From the NCBI GenBank assembly GCA_965657825.1, contig CBFHQG010000032.1, positions 1-20,558 on the forward strand: a stretch of DNA of 20,558 bases. The letters run 5' to 3'. The notes beneath the pieces are model-generated. The model was not told the origin of the DNA, made no database searches, and saw only the letters and a list, made by a program, of their open reading frames with translations. Position 1 is the first letter of the stretch; each line of letters starts with the position of its first letter. Source of the stretch: M55B157 sp965657825. GTDB lineage: Bacteria; Actinomycetota; Actinomycetes; S36-B12. Below are positions 13,384 through 20,558 of this stretch, piece after piece. Both the position numbers and the translations under genes were made by a program.

Positions 13384-14223
13384 ATGGCCGACGACAAGGC
13401 ATCGACGAGTCGCGCAGGACGTAATCTCCCAGCCGCGATCGCGAGCGGCGTCGTGCTTGGTGTCTTGGTCATCGTCAGTCTCATCTGGGTGAAGTGGCTA
13501 TTCGGCGTACTTGCCGGAGTGGTCCTGCTGATCGCGTTACACGAACTCGTCGCTGCCTTCGCTCAGCGTGATATCCGCCTGGCACGAACGCCCCTTTACA
13601 TCGCGATCCCAGCAGCGATGGCGGCCGCGTACGTGTATGGTCCGACTGCCCTGGTGTTCGTCATCGGCCTGGGTTTCGTTGCGATCATCCTGTGGCGTCT
13701 GCGTCGAGGCACCGAAGAATACGTCCGAGACACCGCGGCCAGTGTCTTCGTGCTGGGCTATCTGCCACTGATGGCGGGTTTCGTGATGCTCATGCTGGCC
13801 GCCGATGACGGTCCCGCGCGCATTGTCGCCTTCATTGTGCTCACGATCGGCAATGACATCGGCGGGTACGCGACCGGAGTGTTGTTCGGCAAGCATCCGA
13901 TGGCTCCTCGGATCAGCCCGAAGAAGTCGTGGGAGGGTTTTGCCGGCTCCCTCGTTGTGCAGGCGCTTCTCGGTGTGGGGCTTTTCGTCTGGTTGCTCGA
14001 TGCGCCCTGGTGGCAGGGACTGATCATGGGTGTCGTGCTCACGATCACCGCGACTGCTGGAGATCTGGCCGAGAGTGCGATCAAGCGTGATCTGGGTGTG
14101 AAGGATATGGGCACGATGCTCCCCGGGCACGGCGGGATCATGGACCGTCTGGATTCCCTGGTGATCAACGCGTTCGCTGCCTGGGCGCTGTTCGCGGTGT
14201 TCCTCGGACCCCCGCTGTTCTAG
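13384..14223 (+). CDS. cdsA: Phosphatidate cytidylyltransferase (CDP-diglyceride synthase)
   Basis: CdsA converts phosphatidic acid and CTP to CDP-diacylglycerol, the precursor of phospholipids. It is an integral membrane protein. The 279-residue product has about seven or eight hydrophobic segments, the first at roughly residues 17-36 and 38-56. The SPKKSWEGFAGSL motif (178-190) is present. The family signature runs through SAIKRDLGVKDMGTMLPGHG and GIMDRLDSLVINA (231-263), including the metal- and CTP-binding Asp residues. The ATG at 13384 has no obvious Shine-Dalgarno sequence in the 32-nt gap after frr, so translation may depend on coupling. Confidence 0.95.
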   Translation: MADDKASTSRAGRNLPAAIASGVVLGVLVIVSLIWVKWLFGVLAGVVLLIALHELVAAFAQRDIRLARTPLYIAIPAAMAAAYVYGPTALVFVIGLGFVAIILWRLRRGTEEYVRDTAASVFVLGYLPLMAGFVMLMLAADDGPARIVAFIVLTIGNDIGGYATGVLFGKHPMAPRISPKKSWEGFAGSLVVQALLGVGLFVWLLDAPWWQGLIMGVVLTITATAGDLAESAIKRDLGVKDMGTMLPGHGGIMDRLDSLVINAFAAWALFAVFLGPPLF

Positions 14224-14237
14224 GTCGGACGGTCTTC

Positions 14238-14267
14238 TCGACGTGATCATCCGATCACCTGAGACAC
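14238..14267 (+). promoter_or_regulatory. Candidate rlmN promoter with a palindrome in its spacer
   Basis: TCGACG (14238-14243) and GACACT (14262-14267) are weak -35 and -10 matches with an 18-nt spacer. The -10 lies 7 nt before the rlmN ATG, and no clear Shine-Dalgarno sequence is present, so the mRNA may be leaderless. A palindrome GTGATC-ATCC-GATCAC (14243-14258) fills the spacer and could be an operator. Confidence 0.3.
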
Positions 14268-14274
14268 TGGGGTC

Positions 14275-15369
14275 ATGCCCGCTCCCGGTGAATTGACCTT
14301 CACCCCGCCGCGCCGAGGTAAGCCGCCGCGCCACCTGCTCGATCTGGACCTTTCCGAACGTCGAGCTGCGGTCGCCGAGGCGGGCCTGGCTGCCTTCCGG
14401 GCCGATCAGGCATCGCGGCAGTGGTTGGGTCGGCTGTCCTTCGAACCGGAGCAGTGGTCGGATATGTCGATTGCAGATCGTGCAGTAGTGCAAGAGATCC
14501 TCTTACCGGAGTTGATGAGCGAGGTCCGCCATCTGTCCTGCGATGACGAAGCGACGGTGAAGAGCGTGTGGCGGCTCCATGATGGGTCCCTCGTCGAGAG
14601 TGTGCTGATGGATTATGGGGACAGGGTGACGATGTGCGTCTCGTCGCAGGCGGGGTGCGGGATGAACTGCCCCTTCTGTGCGACCGGACAGGCCGGCCTC
14701 ACGCGCAACCTGTCCACGGCCGAGATCATCCAGCAGGTTCTCGTCGGATCCCGCTGGGTGCGGGATCTGCCCGATCAGCGTGAGCGGGTGAGCAATGTCG
14801 TGTTCATGGGGATGGGAGAGCCACTCGCGAACTATTCCGCGGTCGTCGGTGCTATCCGGCGCCTCATCGCTGACCCACCCGAGGGGCTGGGGATGTCCGC
14901 TCGAGGAATCACCGTGTCGACCGTCGGCTTGGTGCCACGTATCCGCGACCTGAGCGCCGAGGGGCTACCTGTTCGGCTCGCAGTGTCACTGCATGCCCCG
15001 GATGACGAACTGCGCGACACCCTGGTGCCGATCAACACCAGATGGCCGGTCGCCGAGGTACTGGATGCCGCATGGGATTACGCGGCGATCACCGGGCGGC
15101 GCATCAGCATCGAGTACGCCCTCATCCGTGACATCAACGATCAACCGGAGCGTGCCGTTCTTCTCGCTGAGCTGCTGCGCGGCCACCTGGTCCATGTCAA
15201 CCTCATTCCTCTCAACCCCACCCCCGGTTCGATCTGGACCGCCTCTCGCCCAGAGGCGGAGAGCACATTCGTCCGGATCCTGCGCGATGCCGGAATCTCC
15301 ACGACGATCCGCGACACGCGCGGACAGGAGATCGACGGTGCGTGCGGACAGCTCGCCGCCCGGTCATGA
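14275..15369 (+). CDS. rlmN: 23S rRNA (adenine2503-C2) / tRNA methyltransferase RlmN
   Basis: A radical-SAM methyltransferase that makes m2A2503 in 23S rRNA and m2A37 in some tRNAs. The 364-residue product has the 4Fe-4S motif CGMNCPFC, with Cys128, Cys132 and Cys135. The two mechanistic cysteines are Cys121 (RVTMCVSSQAGC) and Cys357 (QEIDGACGQLA). Further family blocks are NVVFMGMGEPLANYSAVVGA, VSTVGLVPRIRDL, LAVSLHAPDDELRDTLVPIN, EYALIRDINDQPE and VNLIPLNPTPGSIW. All are intact. The ATG at 14275 fits the family N-terminal helix-hairpin-helix domain. It follows cdsA by 51 nt. Confidence 0.96.
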   Translation: MPAPGELTFTPPRRGKPPRHLLDLDLSERRAAVAEAGLAAFRADQASRQWLGRLSFEPEQWSDMSIADRAVVQEILLPELMSEVRHLSCDDEATVKSVWRLHDGSLVESVLMDYGDRVTMCVSSQAGCGMNCPFCATGQAGLTRNLSTAEIIQQVLVGSRWVRDLPDQRERVSNVVFMGMGEPLANYSAVVGAIRRLIADPPEGLGMSARGITVSTVGLVPRIRDLSAEGLPVRLAVSLHAPDDELRDTLVPINTRWPVAEVLDAAWDYAAITGRRISIEYALIRDINDQPERAVLLAELLRGHLVHVNLIPLNPTPGSIWTASRPEAESTFVRILRDAGISTTIRDTRGQEIDGACGQLAARS

Positions 15370-15422
15370 TCGGAGTCGTGGTCGGAGTCGGTTGCTCCGC
15401 CTGAGCCGGGTGGAGGTCAGTC

Positions 15423-16013
15423 ATGTCGGTCTCGGAGAATCCAGTACCGGTCGTTGCCGATGAGTTGACGTACTTCCTGCCGAAGGGCTGGATCCGTCAG
15501 GCGGCACTTGCCATGCTCCGCGTCGCCTTGATCGTCGGCGTCGTCGTGGCGGTGTCCGCGTCCACCGGGGGGACAATCGAACGCGGGGTCCTCATCTGGC
15601 TGTTGGACATCGCACTGTTTCTCCTTTGGTTCGCGATCTTCGGGTTCTATCTGCGATGGCAACTGAGGAAGATCGCCAAGTTGGGATTCCCCCTCATCCG
15701 CGGGGCGGAAACCATCGTGGTGGGCCTGGCCATCGTCGTCGCCGCATTCGCGAAGTCCTACCTGCTCCTCTCGATCGCCGAGCCGTCTTCATTCAGCGAG
15801 CAACTGGATGCGTTCACGGCCTACTACTTCACGATCAGCACCCTCTCCACCGTCGGTTTCGGAGATATCAGTGCGTTGAGCGACCCGGCTCGAGCTGTCG
15901 TCATGCTGCAGATGATCATCGGCCTGGCGCTGATCGCCGGGATGGTGCGCCTGGTCATTCTCGCGTTGCGGATCAACGCTCGGCGGCATGGAGATCGACC
16001 GCAGGGAGTCTGA
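15423..16013 (+). CDS. Small potassium-channel-like membrane protein (Ion_trans_2 type pore)
   Basis: A 196-residue membrane protein with four likely membrane segments (about 27-46, 57-77, 94-116 and 157-180). A pore loop lies between the third and fourth, carrying TISTLSTVGFGDISALSDP (137-155), the potassium selectivity filter TVGFGD at 143-148. There is no RCK/TrkA-N regulatory domain; the protein ends in a short basic tail (ALRINARRHGDR). The two N-terminal segments precede a 2-TM pore unit. A potassium-selective pore is inferred from the filter; gating and physiological role are unknown. The ATG at 15423 has GGAGGTC upstream (15411-15417). It lies 53 nt after rlmN and is not obviously coupled to the next gene. 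Confidence 0.82.
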   Translation: MSVSENPVPVVADELTYFLPKGWIRQAALAMLRVALIVGVVVAVSASTGGTIERGVLIWLLDIALFLLWFAIFGFYLRWQLRKIAKLGFPLIRGAETIVVGLAIVVAAFAKSYLLLSIAEPSSFSEQLDAFTAYYFTISTLSTVGFGDISALSDPARAVVMLQMIIGLALIAGMVRLVILALRINARRHGDRPQGV

Positions 16014-16031
16014 GCAGGTCGCACGCTGCGA

Positions 16032-16060
16032 TTCGAAAATCCATTCTGATGCGCTACCGT
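16032..16060 (+). promoter_or_regulatory. Candidate promoter of the acyl-CoA synthetase gene
   Basis: TACCGT at 16055-16060 fits the TAnnnT -10 pattern, and TTCGAA at 16032-16037 is a weak -35 with 17-nt spacing. The -10 ends 8 nt before the ATG at 16069, and no Shine-Dalgarno sequence is seen, so a leaderless mRNA is likely. Confidence 0.4.
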
Positions 16061-16068
16061 CAGGCGAC

Positions 16069-17952
16069 ATGGGCTCGGTCTACGACGAGGCGTACCGACG
16101 CAGTATCGATGATCCTCAGGGTTTCTGGGCACAGGCCGCCACCGACGTCGATTGGGTAACGAAGCCGACGGTCATCCTCGACGATGCCCACCCGCCGTTC
16201 TTCCGCTGGTTCCCAGATGGTGAGTTGAACACCAGCACCAATGCGCTGGATCGGCATGTGGCAGCGGGCCAGGGCGACCGAATGGCGCTCATTCACGATA
16301 GTTCCGTGACCGGCGAAGTCACCCGATTCACTTACACGCAGCTGCGTGATGCGGTCGCACTTTTCGCCGGCGCGCTCGCCAGTCGTGGCGTCGGCCATGG
16401 TGACCGCGTGATCATCTACCTGCCGATGATCCCCGAAGCGGTCATCGCGATGCTCGCCTGCGCTCGTCTCGGCGCCGTGCACTCCGTGGTGTTCGGCGGA
16501 TTCGCTCCAGAGGAACTCGCGGCCCGCATCGACGATGCGCGGCCCAGCGCTGTGGTGACCGCTTCGTGTGGTGTCGAAGGGCGCCGGATCGTGGAGTACA
16601 AGCCGATGGTGGATGAGGCGCTGCGCCTTGCCGAGCACCGTCCCTCGGCCACCATCGTGTTGCAGCGCCCCCAGGTGCTCGCACCGATGGGGGACGGGGA
16701 TGTGGACTGGCACGAAGCCCTCGCCGATGCCCAACCCATCGGCCCCGTCACGGTGAAGGCCACCGATCCGCTGTACATCCTGTACACATCGGGAACGACC
16801 GGGCGCCCCAAGGGGATCGTGCGTGACAACGGCGGTCACGCTGTCGCGATGGCTTGGTCGATGCGCAACGTGTACGACATCGGTCCGGGGGACGTCTGGT
16901 GGGCGGCATCCGACGTCGGATGGGTCGTGGGCCACTCCTACATCGTCTACGCACCTCTCATCGCGGGTGCGACGACGGTGATGTTCGAGGGCAAGCCGGT
17001 GGGAACACCCGATGCCGGTGCTTTCTGGCGGGTTATCGCCGATCACGGAGTCAAGGGTCTGTTCACCGCACCCACCGCGATCCGAGCGATCAAGAAGGAG
17101 GATCCGGAGGGGTCCCTGCTCGTGGGGCGCGACACCAGCAGCCTGCAGGCGCTCTTCCTGGCCGGCGAGCGGCTCGATCCCGACACGTACACCTGGGCGA
17201 CCGATCGGCTCGGGGTTCCGGTGATCGACAACTGGTGGCAGACCGAGACAGGCTGGCCGATCGCGGCGAACCTGCGGGGTCTGGACCCGATGCCGATCAA
17301 GCCCGGTTCACCGACGGTCGCCGTACCGGGATTCTCCGTGCGCATCGTCGACGGTGCGGGTGAGGACGTTCCTGCTGACACCGAGGGCAGCATCGTCATC
17401 GACCTGCCCCTGCCGCCGGGCACGCTACCGACCCTGTGGGGTGACGACGAGCGTTATGTCTCTTCGTACCTCACGGCGACACCTGGGTGCTACACCACCG
17501 GTGATGGCGGGTACCGCGACGCCGATGGCTACCTGTACGTGATGGGCCGCACCGATGACGTGATCAATGTCGCCGGACATCGGCTGTCGACCGGTTCGAT
17601 AGAGGCGGTCGTCGCCTCGCACCCCGTCGTCGCCGAGTGCGCGGTCATCGGCGTGCATGACCCGCTCAAGGGTCAACTACCCAGGGCGTTCATCGTGGCG
17701 AAAGCCGGTATCGATTTCGATCCCGACGAGGTGTACGCGCAGATCGCTTCATCCGTCCGCGAGAGGATCGGTCCGATCGCAGCGCTCAAAGATGTGATCG
17801 CGGTGCCAGCGCTACCCAAGACTCGGTCGGGCAAGATCCTGCGCAAGACGATGAGGGGCATCGCCGATGGCCGTGACGAGCCGGTGCCTTCCACAATCGA
17901 AGATCCTGCGGTACTCGATGCCCTCGCCCCCCTTCTGCGGTCCCAGTCGTGA
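16069..17952 (+). CDS. prpE: PrpE-type acyl-CoA synthetase (probable propionyl-CoA synthetase)
   Basis: An AMP-forming acyl-CoA synthetase (627 residues) of the acetyl/propionyl-CoA synthetase branch, activating a short-chain carboxylate with ATP and CoA. Motifs are YTSGTTGRPKG (239-249, P-loop), SDVGWVVGHSYIVYAPLIAG, KGLFTAPTAIRAIKKEDP, VIDNWWQTETGWPI, YTTGDGGYRD and GRTDDVINVAGHRLSTGSIE. The catalytic lysine, Lys589 in KTRSGKILRKTMR, is often regulated by acetylation. The GIVRDNGGHAVA block and the APTAIR motif favour PrpE over Acs; the substrate is inference. I chose the ATG at 16069 because MGSVYDEAYRRSIDDPQGFW matches the family N-terminus; the open frame extends to 15988 inside the channel gene. 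The stop overlaps the next GTG by 4 nt. Confidence 0.85.
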   Translation: MGSVYDEAYRRSIDDPQGFWAQAATDVDWVTKPTVILDDAHPPFFRWFPDGELNTSTNALDRHVAAGQGDRMALIHDSSVTGEVTRFTYTQLRDAVALFAGALASRGVGHGDRVIIYLPMIPEAVIAMLACARLGAVHSVVFGGFAPEELAARIDDARPSAVVTASCGVEGRRIVEYKPMVDEALRLAEHRPSATIVLQRPQVLAPMGDGDVDWHEALADAQPIGPVTVKATDPLYILYTSGTTGRPKGIVRDNGGHAVAMAWSMRNVYDIGPGDVWWAASDVGWVVGHSYIVYAPLIAGATTVMFEGKPVGTPDAGAFWRVIADHGVKGLFTAPTAIRAIKKEDPEGSLLVGRDTSSLQALFLAGERLDPDTYTWATDRLGVPVIDNWWQTETGWPIAANLRGLDPMPIKPGSPTVAVPGFSVRIVDGAGEDVPADTEGSIVIDLPLPPGTLPTLWGDDERYVSSYLTATPGCYTTGDGGYRDADGYLYVMGRTDDVINVAGHRLSTGSIEAVVASHPVVAECAVIGVHDPLKGQLPRAFIVAKAGIDFDPDEVYAQIASSVRERIGPIAALKDVIAVPALPKTRSGKILRKTMRGIADGRDEPVPSTIEDPAVLDALAPLLRSQS

Positions 17953-19049
17953 GCGGGCCGCTGCAGGGAATCGTCGTCGCCGACCTATCCCGTGTCCTCG
18001 CTGGGCCCTACGCCACCATGATGCTGGCCGATCTCGGGGCCGAGGTGATCAAGATCGAGCGTCCCGGCGTGGGGGACGACACCCGCGCGTGGGGGCCGCC
18101 CTTCGCCGACAATGGTCAAAGCACCTACTTCCAGTCCGTGAATCGCAATAAGCGATCGCGCGTGCTCGACCTGGCATCCGAAGAGGGGCGCGAGGACGTC
18201 CTGGCCGTCATCTCCGGCGCTGATGTTCTCGTCGAGAATTTCAAGCCCGGAGCCCTTTCGCGTATGGGGTTGGGCTTCGCCGACCTGCATGAGCGATTCC
18301 CCTCCCTGATCTACTGCTCCATCAACGGGTTCGGCTCCGGCCTCGGGGCGGATCTGCCCGGATACGACCTGCTCGTCCAGGCCATGGGTGGGTTGATGAG
18401 CATCACCGGACCCGCTCCGGGAGAGCCGACCAAGGCTGGCGTCGCAGTCGTCGATGTCATCACCGGTCTGCATGCAACGGTCGGCATCCTCGCGGCTGTG
18501 CGTCACCGGGATCTGACCGGGGTTGGTCAACACGTCGAGGTGAGCCTGCTCACGTCCCTACTATCGGCGCTGGTCAACCAGGCATCGTCGGTAGTCGGTG
18601 CCGGTGTCGTTCCGGGCATCATGGGTAATGAGCACCCCTCCATCACCCCGTACGCGGTCTATCGCACGGCCGATCGGCCGATCGTCCTCGCCGTCGGCAA
18701 TGACCGGCAGTTCGCCGCACTCGTGGAGGTGCTGGGACGCCGGGATCTCGCTGAAGACGATCGCTTTGCGACGAATCCGGCTCGCGTGGATCATCGGGAG
18801 GTGCTCACCGGGACCCTCGAGGAACTGCTGACCACTCGCGGTGCGGATGAATGGCAGGAGCGGCTGCATGCAGTGGGCGTCCCCTGCGGACCGATCAATG
18901 ACATCGACCAGGCGATCAGCCTCGCTGAGCGGCTCGGCCTTCAGCCGGTCGTCGAGGCTGGTGGCGTGCCCGGTATCGCCCACCCCATCAGGCTCTCCAC
19001 GACGCCGGCTTCCTATCGCAGCGCACCGCCGGATCTGCCTGAGGCGTAG
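17949..19049 (+). CDS. Class III (CaiB/BaiF family) CoA-transferase
   Basis: A 366-residue family III CoA-transferase, which moves CoA between acyl-CoA and a free acid through a covalent aspartyl intermediate. The protein shows GIVVADLSRVLAGPYATMML, ADLGAEVIKIERPGVGDDTR, LVENFKPGALSRMGL, the GFGS glycine loop (127-130), and GYDLLVQAMGGLMSITG with the catalytic Asp140. GVAVVDVITGLHA and the VGVPCGPINDIDQA region follow. It overlaps the acyl-CoA synthetase stop (GTGA) and is followed 50 nt later by a glutaryl-CoA dehydrogenase. That pairing suggests a succinyl-CoA:glutarate CoA-transferase role, like human SUGCT; this is inferred from context, as the family has many substrates. Confidence 0.88.
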   Translation: MSGPLQGIVVADLSRVLAGPYATMMLADLGAEVIKIERPGVGDDTRAWGPPFADNGQSTYFQSVNRNKRSRVLDLASEEGREDVLAVISGADVLVENFKPGALSRMGLGFADLHERFPSLIYCSINGFGSGLGADLPGYDLLVQAMGGLMSITGPAPGEPTKAGVAVVDVITGLHATVGILAAVRHRDLTGVGQHVEVSLLTSLLSALVNQASSVVGAGVVPGIMGNEHPSITPYAVYRTADRPIVLAVGNDRQFAALVEVLGRRDLAEDDRFATNPARVDHREVLTGTLEELLTTRGADEWQERLHAVGVPCGPINDIDQAISLAERLGLQPVVEAGGVPGIAHPIRLSTTPASYRSAPPDLPEA

Positions 19050-19064
19050 TCGTTCCTGCGGCGA

Positions 19065-19070
19065 TACCAT
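19065..19070 (+). promoter_or_regulatory. Candidate -10 element upstream of the acyl-CoA dehydrogenase gene
   Basis: TACCAT matches TAnnnT and lies 29 nt before the ATG. A strong ribosome binding site (AGGAGGT, 19088-19094) is between them. No good -35 is visible. This would let the dehydrogenase be transcribed separately from the CoA-transferase. Confidence 0.3.
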
Positions 19071-19099
19071 GGGGGCACATCGATTCAGGAGGTTTCTCC

Positions 19100-20275
19100 A
19101 TGCCCAAGGCCCCGGTCGCCCCGCTCGCCCTGTTCGACATCGATCACCTGCTCACCGAAGAGGAGCGGGCCATCCGCGATGTGGTGCGGGATTTCGTCGA
19201 GACGCGCATCAAGCCCGAGGTCGCCGACTGGTTCGAGGCAGGCACCATCCCCGCACGCGAACTCGCTCGCGAGTTCGGTGAACTCGGAGTGCTCGGGATG
19301 CACCTGGACGGCTATGGCTGCGCGGGAACCAATGCGGTGGCGTACGGCCTGGCAGCGATGGAATTGGAGGCCGGTGATTCGGGAATCCGCTCCCTGGTGA
19401 GTGTTCAGGGATCGCTAGCGATGTACGCCATCCATGCCTTCGGTTCGCAGGAGCATCGTGAACAGTGGCTGCCTGGCATGGCGAAGGGTGAGCTCATCGG
19501 ATGCTTCGGATTGACCGAGGCGGACTTCGGCTCCAACCCCTCCGGCATGCGCACTGCGGCCAAGCGCGACGGTGATGACTGGATCCTCGATGGTTCGAAG
19601 ATGTGGATCACCAACGGTACCGTCGCTGATGTCGCCATCGTGTGGGCGCAGACCGATGACGGCATCCGCGGTTTCGTTGTTCCGACCGACACCGATGGTT
19701 TCAGTGCTCGGGAAATCCACAAGAAGCTCTCCCTGCGCGCATCGGTGACCGCCGAGTTGGTGTTCGACGGAGTGCGACTGCCGGCTGATGCGGTCCTCCC
19801 GGGTGTCGTCGGACTCAAGGGCCCTCTGTCCTGCCTGAATGAAGCTCGATTCGGCATCGCCTACGGCACGCTCGGTGCTGCCCGAGACTGCCTGGAGACC
19901 GCGATTGCCTACGCGGTCGACCGCGAGCAGTTCGACCAGCCGATTGCCGGATATCAACTCACCCAGCGCAAACTCACCGATATGGCCGTCGAGTTGGGCA
20001 AGGGGATGCTGCTCGCTGTCCATCTCGGTCGATTGAAGGACGAGCACCGGATCACCCCCGAGCAGGTGAGTGTCGGCAAACTCAATAACGCGCGCGAGGC
20101 CCTCGCGATCGCGCGGGAATGCCGAAGCATCCTCGGCGGGAACGGGATCACCCTGGAGTACCCGGTGATCCGGCACATGAACAACCTGGAGTCGGTCTTC
20201 ACCTATGAGGGCACCAACGAGATGCACACCCTGGTGATCGGTCAAGCGCTGACGGGGATTCCCGCCTTCCGCTGA
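19100..20275 (+). CDS. gcdH: Glutaryl-CoA dehydrogenase
   Basis: A 391-residue FAD-dependent acyl-CoA dehydrogenase. The sequence resembles glutaryl-CoA dehydrogenases, including the human enzyme, throughout: IRSLVSVQGSLAMYAIHAFG (96-115, with Arg97 at the substrate-carboxylate position), GCFGLTEADFGSNPSGMRTA (134-153), WITNGTVADVAIVWAQ, KLSLRASVTAELVFDGV and CLNEARFGIAYGTLGAA. The C-terminus has LGGNGITLEYPVIRHMNNLE and VFTYEGTNEMHTLVIG. The catalytic base is Glu370, as in the human protein. Known members oxidise and decarboxylate glutaryl-CoA to crotonyl-CoA, the last specific step of lysine, tryptophan and glutarate breakdown. The ATG at 19100 has AGGAGGT 5 nt upstream. It ends 15 nt before the palindromic element. 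Confidence 0.9.
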   Translation: MPKAPVAPLALFDIDHLLTEEERAIRDVVRDFVETRIKPEVADWFEAGTIPARELAREFGELGVLGMHLDGYGCAGTNAVAYGLAAMELEAGDSGIRSLVSVQGSLAMYAIHAFGSQEHREQWLPGMAKGELIGCFGLTEADFGSNPSGMRTAAKRDGDDWILDGSKMWITNGTVADVAIVWAQTDDGIRGFVVPTDTDGFSAREIHKKLSLRASVTAELVFDGVRLPADAVLPGVVGLKGPLSCLNEARFGIAYGTLGAARDCLETAIAYAVDREQFDQPIAGYQLTQRKLTDMAVELGKGMLLAVHLGRLKDEHRITPEQVSVGKLNNAREALAIARECRSILGGNGITLEYPVIRHMNNLESVFTYEGTNEMHTLVIGQALTGIPAFR

Positions 20276-20290
20276 GGCCGGAACCCGCCC

Positions 20291-20344
20291 AAATCCGCAA
20301 CTCCTTAGAGGCGACAACGTGCGGATTGTTGCGGATTTCGGTTA
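20291..20344 (-). repeat. Dispersed 54-nt palindromic element, copy B
   Basis: Read on the minus strand it begins TAACCGAAATCCGCAA and ends TTGCGGATTT, 51/54 identical to copy A at 9077-9130. AAATCCGCAA (20291-20300) and TTGCGGATTT (20329-20338) form a 10-bp stem with a 28-nt loop. TGCGGATT at 20320-20327 offers an alternative partner. TAA at 20342-20344 is the stop codon of the minus-strand gene. It lies between two convergent genes, as copy A does. Confidence 0.9.
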
Positions 20345-20558
20345 GTGGCCGAGGAGGTGGGACATCCAGCGGGCGCGCCGTGACTCCCGCCCTGTCCGTG
20401 CCTCCTCATCATCGGCGCTCGTCATCGTGCGCAGGCCCGCGTTGACCCCGACCCAGCGCAGAGGCTCGGGCTCCCATCGGGGAGATGGGTGCTGGACCCA
20501 CGGCAGCGAGGTTCGCTCGGTGTCCTGTTCGGTGATGAGCTCGGCGAGAGTGCGACCA
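20342..20558 (-). CDS. C-terminal end of a gene resembling FAD-dependent oxidoreductases (partial)
   Basis: The minus strand is open from the window edge to a TAA at 20344-20342, giving about 71 residues. They include RTLAELITEQDTERTSLPW, HPSPRWEPEPLRWVGVNAGL, RTMTSADDEEARTGRESRRA and the end RWMSHLLGH. The codons start at 20557 in this frame. The EPLRWVGVNAGLRTMTSAD stretch resembles the C-terminal tail of actinobacterial FAD-dependent oxidoreductases, where a PLRW-G motif is followed by an AD-xE helix. That is recall, not a search, and no cofactor motif is inside the window. It is convergent with gcdH, and its stop codon is formed by the palindromic element. Confidence 0.5.
   Translation of the reverse strand, partial: GRTLAELITEQDTERTSLPWVQHPSPRWEPEPLRWVGVNAGLRTMTSADDEEARTGRESRRARWMSHLLGH

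Noticed and set aside
15988..16068. Upstream start for the acyl-CoA synthetase
   Set aside because: It lies within the channel gene and adds residues without family resemblance; MGSVYDEAYRRS at 16069 matches the family start.

Overview
The window looks like chromosomal DNA of a high-GC actinobacterium (phylum Actinomycetota). Codon third positions are mostly G or C, GTG starts are common, and many genes overlap by ATGA or GTGA. The gene order rpsP-khpA-rimM-trmD-rplS-lepB-rnhB-yraN-comM-dprA-xerC-(M23)-rpsB-tsf-pyrH-frr-cdsA-rlmN is the classic actinobacterial housekeeping block. I cannot place it below phylum level. The DUF2469 gene often found between rnhB and yraN in streptomycetes is absent.

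Layout. Positions 1-2646 hold ribosome genes: S16 (5' end cut off by the window edge), the KH protein KhpA, RimM, TrmD and L19. Positions 2730-4348 encode two overlapping signal peptidase I homologues; the first has an intact Ser/Lys dyad and the second has lost both residues. Positions 4348-9079 are a tightly packed nucleic-acid block: RNase HII, YraN, the ComM/YifB ATPase, DprA and a XerC-type tyrosine recombinase. A secreted LytM/M23-like protein faces back towards xerC (9076-9696). A 361-bp divergent spacer follows, ending in two stable hairpins ahead of rpsB. Positions 10058-15369 hold S2, EF-Ts, UMP kinase, ribosome recycling factor, CDP-diglyceride synthase and RlmN.

Positions 15423-20275 are more accessory: a small potassium-channel-like protein, a PrpE-type acyl-CoA synthetase, a class III (CaiB) CoA-transferase and a very recognisable glutaryl-CoA dehydrogenase. 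The last two together suggest glutarate to glutaryl-CoA to crotonyl-CoA catabolism. The right edge holds the 3' end of a minus-strand gene resembling an FAD-dependent oxidoreductase.

The most unusual structure is a 54-nt palindromic element present twice (9077-9130 and 20291-20344, opposite orientations, 51/54 identical). All three differences lie in the loop. Each copy sits between convergent genes, and its first three bases (TAA) are the stop codon of one of them (xerC; the right-edge gene). At the xerC copy the element is embedded in a perfect 34-bp inverted repeat that copies the last six xerC sense codons in reverse orientation, and the M23 gene reads through it, gaining a 25-residue tail. 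The other notable observation is the catalytically dead signal peptidase paralogue.
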